Shown here: positions 56,256 to 64,000 of the stretch, one piece after another
Position numbering within the stretch: position 1 is the first letter of the stretch
Layout of the letters: each line of letters begins with the position of its first letter
Source: Podospora pseudocomata
Taxonomy: Eukaryota > Ascomycota > Sordariomycetes > Sordariales > Podosporaceae
DNA length: 64,000 bases
Assembly (NCBI RefSeq): GCF_035222375.1
Contig: NW_026946363.1
Location: 186,001-250,000, forward strand
Direction: 5' to 3'
The notes under the pieces: model-generated
What the model was told of the DNA's origin: nothing
The model's database searches: none
The model's input: only the letters and a program-made list of their open reading frames with translations
Program-made: the position numbers and the translations under genes

Positions 56256-58856
56256 CTAATTAGCATCGATGGGAGGGACAAAAGTGTAGTTGAAGTCGAT
56301 CAAGCCGTCCAGCATCCAGTGCTGTGGATCCCAGACATCATAGGTGGTGGTGGCGTTGCCATAGGGCAAACCGTCCAGCATGGCACCGCCACCACCGAGG
56401 GCGGAACCGCCTGCGCTGGGCGTGAGGGCGCCGTTCGACGTTGCGATTCCCAAATTTGCGGGGATGCTGTGCGGTGGAGGAGCTAAAGTGGTGTCGAGAT
56501 GAGTCGAAGAGGCTGATGATTCATTAGCTGAATCAGGATGCGTAGGCTGCTTGAGAGCTACCAAGGACATTTAGCTTGGAGCGATTCGGTAGGGGAGGGA
56601 GGAAAAGAAAGAGCAGGCAAAAGAAAAGCATCAAAACTTACCATCGAGCGTACCCCGACCTCTTGCTTGGTACTCTTCTCGCCAATGCCAGATCGAGTCA
56701 AATACCAAGCTCATACTATGGCGGCACCGGACTTTTAGCTGCAAGCTGTCGTCGATCTCTGGGTTATCGTTGGCCTGGAATGAGGGGCTGATGGCGTCGA
56801 TACGAGCGCCGTTCCAAATCTGCACCATCAGTTCGGCTAACCGCCAGTTCAAGTCGTTTTGAATCACGCTGGTGGTTCTGATGGCTCGAATGGCGCCGTG
56901 GAATAGGTTTCTGCCCCGCTCAAAGTCGATCTGTTTAGCGAAGAAGGATCGCATAAGTTTGAGCAAAGCGAACCCGGCTGCGACCAGCATTTGCTGAATG
57001 TAGTTGGTAGCATACTGAAGGAAATAGGAGTCGCGGACTTGGTACTGATACTCTTGGGGACATTGCGACTGCGATTGCGAATCGCCCTCCAAAATGTAGT
57101 CAAGATAGCTGGTGGTGGCCCGCCAAAGAGCCATCAGGTCGTCCAGGTACGCGGGTGTTTTACTGGAGTCAAAGAAGCCAGCCAGGCGAAGATGAAGACC
57201 TGCTGCCCGCAAGTGAAGATTAATGATGGGTGAGAGGTTCTGTGACAGAATGGAAGCCTGGAGCTCGTTGAACTCGCGACGATACACACGCATCAACATG
57301 GCGCGGTGTTCGTCGCCCGCGACACCTCTGGGGTCGCTGGCATTGCTATACATCTCTTTGGATACCTTGTCGCAGAAGCGTTCTATTTGCAGCCTTGCCT
57401 CCAGCTCGGGCCCCAAAGAGAAAAGTCCTGATTCGCCGCCGCGAACAGCCAACGTCCAGTCGTACAGCGTCGAAGCCGGCTGACCATACCCTGTACCAAT
57501 CGTCTGTGCAACAATATTGCACACTGCCCAAGTCTTGATACGGTCGTGCAGGCCATCATTGTTGAGTTCGACGGCGACTCGAGAAAAGTCGTTGATGTGG
57601 TTGGGCCGGTGCAGTCCGATGCCGGTGGCAATCTTCATCAGCACCCCGCAAAGGATGTGCGTGGGGTCGGATGATGTAGTGCTGGTAGGCAACGGCCATG
57701 TGCAGAGCAGACATAACGCCTTGACAACGTAGTAGCTCTGTGGAACCTCTCCGATGGTTGTCCAGAGATATCTTGTCAGGGGACCCGAGAGTTTGGTGAG
57801 GATGGTGGGATCGGGCAGAAACCTCCTGCTCGCAACCGCAACGATGGACCAATACAGTAACGGGTGCTGTTGATAATATTGGTCTGGTGTCTGGTTTGGA
57901 TTCAGAAATGGTAAGAATGGATGATAGCAGTTGAAGAACTGGCTGAACAGCAGACTTTCATGTTCTTCTGTGATTCGAAAGTCGTCAAGCTCGCGGGCAA
58001 TGCGAGGTATCGTATAGGAGCCGCCCCTTTTGAGATGGAGCAAGGATGACACAGCTTCGTCAGAACCCATCAGGGACGGATTGCGGGTATGCGTATACTG
58101 GCTGGCGACGACGGGGGACTGCAACTGCGAGTGGATAGCCTCATCATCTTCCTCAACCGTAAAGCCCTGGGCCTTGGCCGCCTGCACGGCACGACGTAGC
58201 TTGTCGATCTCCTTCTCCATCTCGGCATGCTTCGACCTTTTGCCAATGCGTTTGAAGTTGGACTCGATCTTGCACTCGAGTTTGAGGCGGTTGCACCTGG
58301 AGCAGCCTTGAAAGGGATCCTGGACGACATCGCAGCGCAGCTGGACGGGGGAGAATACGGATACAGAGGTTAGTCGAGAACGAACAGCAGAATACTACTA
58401 GACACAAAACGCCAAACAGCTGACGGGAGGGTGCGCTCCGGAGACCGGGCCGGAGAACGGAGACGGCCGGCCGGCAGCCAGAGTATAATTTAGGGGCATA
58501 TAGACAAGTGGACTCGGGGCCAGACTCGGCACCGGGTCCGGGTTGACGGTTGGATGTGGATGGGATGATGACTCAAAAGACCCTGGGCCTGGGGATGAAA
58601 GTAAGCGAAATGCTGTTCTCACCTTTTGCTGGCGGCACTCATTACAGGCACGCTTGACACCGGGTAGGCGGCGGCCCTTGGCCTCGGGGGAGGCATCACC
58701 ACGCTCGATGACATGGTGGTCGTCGTCTTGGTCGTCGTGGTCGTTGTCCAGCAGACTAGCCGGGCTGCTGTCGATGATGCTCCGTTTCCGCTTGTGAGGA
58801 CCAGCGCCGTTCGCGCCATGGCTCCGCATGCCAGCCGCAAACTCGGGGCTTTCCAT
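56256..58856 (-). CDS. Zn2Cys6 transcription factor, Leu3/War1-type
   Basis: Three exons (58623-58856, 56642-58340 and 56256-56557), 744 residues; introns of 282 and 84 nt with consensus junctions. Intron 1 cuts the zinc cluster right after CRQQK. The joined cluster has Cys at 71, 74, 81, 91, 94 and 101, giving spacing C2C6C9C2C6C. The nine-residue central linker and the flanking RACNECRQQKLRCDVVQDPF and NFKRIGKRSKHAEMEKEI resemble Leu3/LeuB and War1 factors. A basic and coiled-coil linker follows. A fungal-specific middle region covers about 180-560, with HPFLPFLNPNQTPDQYY, LLYWSIVAVASRRF and IATGIGLHRPNH. A Gly/Thr-rich tail ends DPQHWMLDGLIDFNYTF, an aromatic and acidic C-terminal motif like the Leu3 activation domain. 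Leu3 controls branched-chain amino acid genes in response to alpha-isopropylmalate; transfer of that role here is inference. Confidence 0.85.
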
Positions 58857-61800
58857 GCTGCCGGCAGATCAGGTCTGGTCGATGTCGGCCCAATCCAACT
58901 TCACTTAAGGCGACCCAAGGCCTCGATAGCAAGTAGCAAGGCAGGCAGTGGTGTTCCGGGTGGTCTCGGGTGGTGGTGGGGGGGCCAATGTCGGTGTAAT
59001 CAGGCGATCAGACGTGTGTGGGCTCGTGGGCTCCCAATCGGCCGTGACGGAACGGGACGTATCCAGATAGGCTGATGGCCGCGGCAAGTAACAAGACTAC
59101 GTATACGGGCAGACGGGTAGTCTAGGTGGTCCGGTCTCGCGCGTTGCGATGTGCGAGTTCTGGAGGTGAAAAAGCCGATTTACGGAAGGCTGGTCAGTCT
59201 TTGGCCGCCAAACCTTTCCTTGTATGGGCGGGGGGCTCAAAACGAGCGGGGGGAGCTTTAGCACAGATTTTCGAGAAGTGCGGGGATTGATCTGAACATC
59301 TGATTGGCCGCCAGCTGGCCTCATCTCGACAACAGGATGACTCGGTTGCTCCCCTCCACGTGTGCAGCAATGGGCCCTGCATGTCACCATGTCAATCACT
59401 CCAAGAGTCGTTCTCGTCGTTGACATTTAATCTGTGGTGCGTATCACTGCCCATCTCAGACAACACATTCCTGGCACACGGCTACACAGAGAAACACAGC
59501 AGTCGTCAACGACATTGGTGGGACAAGAAGGCCATTGTGCCTCCACGCCGAGTTTTTGCCAAGGTTCCCTCCTGCATCAGGTCACTTGCCCAATCCAAGT
59601 CAATCCATGTTCTGGGTGGTGATGATGTTGGGATAGGGTGGTTTGGTTCACAACCCTAACCCTTGATTGATATCAAGGTCTTCCGTCCACCTTTTGTAAC
59701 GCCACCTAGATTTACCTGCAGTGACAATAGAACATGGACATAGAGAGAGAGAGAGAGCTAACTGGATTGCCAGGGGTTCATATGAGACCAGATGGATCTT
59801 TGGCTTCGGACTTCAACCTCCCCGCAAGGCTGAAGTGGGTGTCCATTAGCTTCGTTTCTTTTCCTACTCTTCCCGAACAGGAAGCTATTCAATCGTCTTA
59901 TACAATTAGCGGCCGGTGACGGCGATCGTTAGCCATGGCGCAATTTCTCTGTGGATTACCGCTCGTCCGTCACCCGAAACGGTTTTGACGTTGGGCGCGT
60001 TGCGCCTTATCAACCGCCCTTTCGTCGAAATAGCTATCATGTTCACGTTCGGCAAAACTCAAAGGCATCATGGCAATCAATTTCCGAGGACTTCTGAATT
60101 CAGCAGGCAATCTTTCACCACGTCACGCATATCCAAGTGGTCTGCTCGTACGGAGATCAGTTAATTACTGCGGTCACCTTTTTGGGCACTCTGGTGGAGG
60201 CCTGATATCCAGGAGCAATGGTTTTCTTCTACTTTTCTCGTCACCGCCACCCTTCGCAATATCTTGAAGACCCTTCAGGCTGCCTGGTTGGACTGCAGTG
60301 GTCTGCACATAGGAACTTATTACTTCCAGTATCCGTAACGTCTCGGCTGCTATGCTAACAAGGTTCGTCACAAGTTCCTCGCCGATCTCCCCGACCGGTC
60401 AAAGCCGTTGATCTGTGAGGGGGGCAGCAGTCGACCATCCTGGAGTTTGGTACCCGAAATAATACCTGGCACAGTTTGATGGTGCTCCCCTCCGCCGCAC
60501 TTGGTTCTCGCGGCTACCATCTTTCATCGCCTTGTACCCCTGGTTCGACGAGTGATATTTGAAACAGCTACGAGCTTGGGATCTCGTGAAGGTGGCCGAG
60601 TGATGGTGCTGAGAACAACCACGTCGCAATTTCACAGCACATCAGCACTGTGTTCCCTGTGTTGTATCTGCACAGTATGGCAAAGTTCCAAAAATGACTT
60701 TTGCGTCTGGGTTCCTCGAGGCTGGAAGATGGGCGTCCTCGCCCCATCATTCACCCTGATCACTGACAGCGGCCCGGAGACTTTTCCTGTTCCATGTTGA
60801 TCTCCTGTTGCTGCTGTCCAATAGTCCAGGGCTATGGGCCAGAGCCATGGAGGAGGGTTGCCGACGTGGAGATGAATTCCGCCGCCCAGGCGGAGATGAT
60901 AGACAACCAAGACGCAGCCCTAGGAGATGAGATCACGGTCTGGCCCCTTAATGCATGTAGCATGCTCTGGCTTGCAGGAACGGCTGACGAATCGGTTCGA
61001 TACAGAGGGTGTGGTGCCATGAGTCGAAGATTGTATGGGGTTGTGGTGTGCTTGCTTGTCTGTTACTTGTCTGTAATTTCAAGTGCTATGCGTATCCGTG
61101 ATCAGGTGGGAGATGTACCAGTACTGGTACCGGTACAACAACAGCAAACCCACGTGTGCTGTTGGTTGATGTTCTGGGCCAACATGCATATTTCTGCAGA
61201 TCGGCTGTTGGTTCTCCCTCCGGAAGCCATTGGCGGCTATCGAGACACGCCGAGACGCGAGAAGGATTGGTGATTTAACAAAGAATCTGTCGAGAATGCT
61301 ATTTCGCTCGCTGCAACTGGCCGGATCTGGAGATGCTCCGGGGGTGGCTGCAGACCTACCGTGGGGAGGGAGGCGAGGGCATATCACCGCCACGTCTTCC
61401 CGCATGTAGGGCAGACACAGGTGATTTGACGCGTTTGTTTGAAAAGAAGACTATGAGGCCGTGGTTGTTGCGTTGATTCGTGGATCGAAGGCACATTGCT
61501 GCCTGATAAGCTGCCTTTTATTTCAGCTCACCGTAGCAACCTTTTACGGTAGTCTGGGGCCAATTGTTTCGAATAGTGCCGAAGAACGATGACCGCTGGC
61601 GGCCGCCACGGCAGAATACATCGAAGTGAATCCTGTACAAGGGTGGTTGATACCTTCGTCACTGTCATGGCAACAGCATGGTCATGTCCTGTCCTTGCTG
61701 GTGCGTTTTACAGCCCACGCCCTGGACAAAAGAATTACTGACAGTTATTTTGTCTCCAGGGTGCGGCTGGGCCTGCGAATTTTGACAATTATTTCGATGG

Positions 61801-62385
61801 TGAAACCAATCTTATTGCGCTAGACACGTTCACTGGAGTGAGAGTGAAGGGGGTAGAGGGCAGCTTAGGCAACCGACAGGGTGACAGGAACCGTCCCTTC
61901 CAGCTCTGGTGGCACAGAGAGTGGAAAGTAAGAACCTCGTTGAGATAACTAGATTTTATAACGAAGATTTCAAAATCAACATCAATTACTCAAGCCCATT
62001 CCGTCTGTAACGAAGACGCATGGGGTACCGTAGGTACCTCTAGCCATACGCACATTTAGAGGGCTTTGACTCGGATAGTTAGCTTCGTAGACGAACTATA
62101 GTAATACAACTCAAATAGAATGTGCAACACATTCATCATCATTTCAAAAGCATTGACCTAGCTCACATCTAATTTGGATGCAAAGTGATGATGGTGGTGA
62201 TTGCCCCTTTTTTACCTAAGGAGGTGGCGAGAGCTCAAAAATCAGCCACATGCACTAAATAGACTGTGGCTGAAGCTCTTCCTGTCATCAATGACGTTGC
62301 ACCCCATCGCCAATCGCAAAACGGAAAAGTTGCGAACTTTGACTCTCTCCAACCACGATATTTTCCTGAAGATATCGGCTTCAAA
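58857..62385. other. Gene-free stretch, 3.5 kb
   Basis: Divergent interval between the Zn2Cys6 factor (minus) and the helix-turn-helix gene (plus). Only short open frames with no domain (longest about 160 codons, 60794-61273 plus). A GA microsatellite at 59742-59757 and a telomere-like AACCCTAACCC at 59652-59662 are present. The last 200 bases before 62386 are AT-rich. Confidence 0.5.
59742..59757. repeat. GA microsatellite
   Basis: Eight GA dinucleotides. Confidence 0.85.
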
Positions 62386-63133
62386 ATGGGCGGCGCAAGC
62401 TCCAAACCAGCACAGAATGCTGTGCGCAAGTTTCCGACCAGAGCTCCAGGATCAGCGACCCCCTCATCTCTCACAGCTGTGAGAAATGCAGCTCCAGAAT
62501 CAACAACACCACCAGCGCCATCTCCAGCATCTCGAGCGCAAGCACAGGCTGTACCCCCAAAGTCCACAACTCAATTTGCGCCACGGCCCTCTGTCACAAA
62601 GAATGAGTGTTAGTACTGCCTTTCCAACCGATATCCAACCAACATTATGTGCTAACAACCTACCCAAAGCCGCCGGTCGATCCTCTCCATCTTCGAAACA
62701 AGATTCCTACTCCGCAAACCCAGACAAGACCCCCTCAGACTACCCATCCACCGATTTTGCCTCGCGCCTCAAACAAATGGGTGCTGTCCAGCCTAACCCA
62801 ACATACTCCCCCTCCTCAATAGCATCGCCGCTAGTCGACGCTTCAGGCATTTCCCAGTCCATCTCCGGCCCCATGTTTCCCTCGGCGAAGAACAACCCTA
62901 CTCTTGGAGCGCTGGAGAACCGCAGGCGGCTAGAGGAACAGGCAAAGCGGGAGATGGAGGACTGGGGCAAGTCTACTCATCAAGGGAAGGAGCTCTTGGA
63001 TATCGGCATCATTAAGAAGATCTTCGTCCTGAGTGAACAGGGCGAGTCAGACCAGGCGATTGAGAAACAACTAGGGCTGAAAAAGGGGGTCGTGGCTAAG
63101 CTCGGAAGGGACTTTCTCTCCATCGCCTCATGA
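62386..63133 (+). CDS. Small helix-turn-helix protein with myristoylation-like N-terminus
   Basis: Two exons (62386-62608 and 62670-63133), 228 residues. The 61-nt intron has donor GTTAGT, branch GCTAAC and acceptor AAG. The start MGGASSKP has Gly at 2, Ser at 5 and 6 and Lys at 7, which matches the N-myristoylation pattern. A Pro/Ser/Thr-rich section follows, then a conserved stretch: STDFASRLKQMGAVQPNPTY (about 100-120) and NPTLGALENRRRLEEQAKRE (about 150-170). The C-terminal helix-turn-helix-like domain is at about 185-225 (IIKKIFVLSEQGESDQAIEK then LGLKKGVVAKLG). Proteins of this layout are conserved in filamentous ascomycetes and have no assigned function that I know. It runs convergently into the dehydrogenase gene, with 181 bp between stop codons. 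Confidence 0.8.
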
Positions 63134-63314
63134 GCATAAGCAAGTAAAAAGGGACAAGAAAGCAACTTCTTATACCAAGTCCTGCTCCTGCCGGCGTAAG
63201 CTATCAGACCCTCTTGTAAGACTAGAAAGCAAAGGAAGAACGAAGAGATAGGACGTCTCTTCCTGTACAAATACCATACGATACCCATCTTTGAACTCAA
63301 CCCCCAGCTCAAGT

Positions 63315-64000
63315 TTACCAAGCACAGTGCCCTCCGTCCACTCTCAAGTCAGCCCCCGTCATAAAGCTGCTTGCCTCGCTGAGCAAAAAGATGGCCGCGC
63401 CTCTGTACTCTTCCGGATAGCTCAGTCGCTTCAACATGTTGGCATCCGGCCAGGCGGTCCTCCGTTCGGGAAAGGCGTCGAACAAGCCTGCCGTCATAGC
63501 CGTGACGATGTACCCGGGCGAAAGCGAGTTAACTCTGATGCCGTGCTCACCCCACTCCGCGGCGAGGTTTCTCGCAAGCTGCAAGACCGCAGCCTTGGAG
63601 GCGTTATACGCCCTATTCATGATCATCTCATTAGCATCCCCAAGCATGCTCATAAGAAAAGAGGGAAGAAAAGCTCACGGGCAAATCAACCCCCTATTCG
63701 CCACCGTCCCACTCATGCTGCCCACGAGCACCAAACTCCCCCTCTGCTTTCGTGCAATCATCTCCCTCGCCACCGCCTGCGCGGTCATGAACACGCCCGT
63801 GACGTTCACCCCCATCATCTTGTCGACATCTTCCTTTTTGTACTCGAGCGCGGGCGTCTCTTGTTGTATCCCCGCCGCGGCGACCAGGCCGTTGATTTTC
63901 CCTTCCTTTTCTGCGATGCCGCCGACGATGGTCGCCAGGGCGGATTGGTCGCGCACGTCGACTTGGTGGGCGGTTAGGGCGCCGGAGGGGAAGGACTGCT
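63315..64000 (-). CDS. Short-chain dehydrogenase/reductase, 5' end cut by window
   Basis: C-terminal two thirds of a classical SDR (NAD(P)-dependent oxidoreductase). Exons 63315-63612 and 63679 to beyond 64000; the 66-nt intron has donor GTGAGC and acceptor TAG. Joining restores NRGLICPAYNASKAAVLQLA, with the catalytic Tyr and Lys of YxxxK; the catalytic Ser is in LVGSMSG, and VAAAGI and VNVTGVF match the NAG and structural Asn motifs. The TGxxxGxG cofactor loop would lie outside the window. The end, ASSFMTGADLRVDGGHCAW, with PERRTAWPDANMLKRLSYPE before it, resembles fungal polyol dehydrogenases and L-xylulose or sorbose reductase relatives. The substrate is not certain. Confidence 0.88.

Noticed and set aside
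60794-61273. 159-codon open frame with a hydrophobic stretch
   Set aside because: One membrane-like segment among otherwise random sequence; no signal peptide and no family.
1-64000. CRISPR array, biosynthetic gene cluster, intact transposon
   Set aside because: No regularly spaced repeats; no polyketide synthase, nonribosomal peptide synthetase or terpene genes; no transposase, reverse transcriptase or long terminal repeats recognised. Single regulators and one dehydrogenase are not a cluster.

Overview
The window is nuclear DNA of a filamentous ascomycete (Pezizomycotina). I infer Sordariomycetes, perhaps Sordariales, from gene families and intron style rather than from a marker. Introns are mostly 50-85 nt with GTRNGN-like donors and CTRAC branch points. 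Several families are typical of moulds: a DUF3176 membrane protein, a Leu3-type Zn2Cys6 factor with a fungal-specific middle region, a filamentous EDEM mannosidase and a fungal F-box-like protein. Gene density is low: twelve protein genes I support in 64 kb, one of them (a small membrane protein at 23.4-23.8 kb) only weakly. Wide gene-free stretches lie between them. I see no tRNA, rRNA, CRISPR array, intact transposon or secondary-metabolite cluster.

Layout. 0-6.2 kb: VPS53 (minus) and a ZZ-finger/EF-hand protein (plus) form a divergent pair. 6.2-9.7 kb: an AT-rich degenerate repeat, then a four-exon DUF3176 gene. 9.7-22.2 kb: mostly gene-free, holding an F-box-like gene with two cysteine clusters (14.5-15.9 kb) and, at 20.7-22.1 kb, a secreted Pro/Thr/Ser-rich repeat protein. 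23.3-26.2 kb: a small putative tail-anchored protein and a SET-domain protein. 26.2-30.5 kb: nothing recognised. 30.5-36 kb: adenine phosphoribosyltransferase (plus) and an EDEM/Htm1-type GH47 protein (minus), convergent. 36-42.6 kb: gene-free, with long homopolymers and an unusual GC-rich palindromic block. 42.6-44.6 kb: a conserved putative regulator. 44.6-56.2 kb: an 11.6 kb gene-free stretch. 56.2-58.9 kb: a Leu3/War1-type Zn2Cys6 factor. 58.9-62.4 kb: gene-free. 62.4-64 kb: a small helix-turn-helix protein with a myristoylation-like N-terminus, and a short-chain dehydrogenase cut by the window edge.

The genes do not form one pathway. VPS53 (endosome-to-Golgi tethering) and the EDEM mannosidase (ER-associated degradation) are housekeeping secretory-pathway genes. 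APRT is purine salvage, and the Leu3-like factor probably controls branched-chain amino acid genes. The most unusual features are at DNA level: a start codon lying inside a tandem repeat in the DUF3176 gene, a 54-bp frame-preserving repeat in the cell-wall-like protein, the GC-rich hairpin block near 40.2 kb, dispersed telomere-like motifs, and the two long gene-free regions upstream of regulatory-looking genes. I did not find a convincing new multi-gene system.
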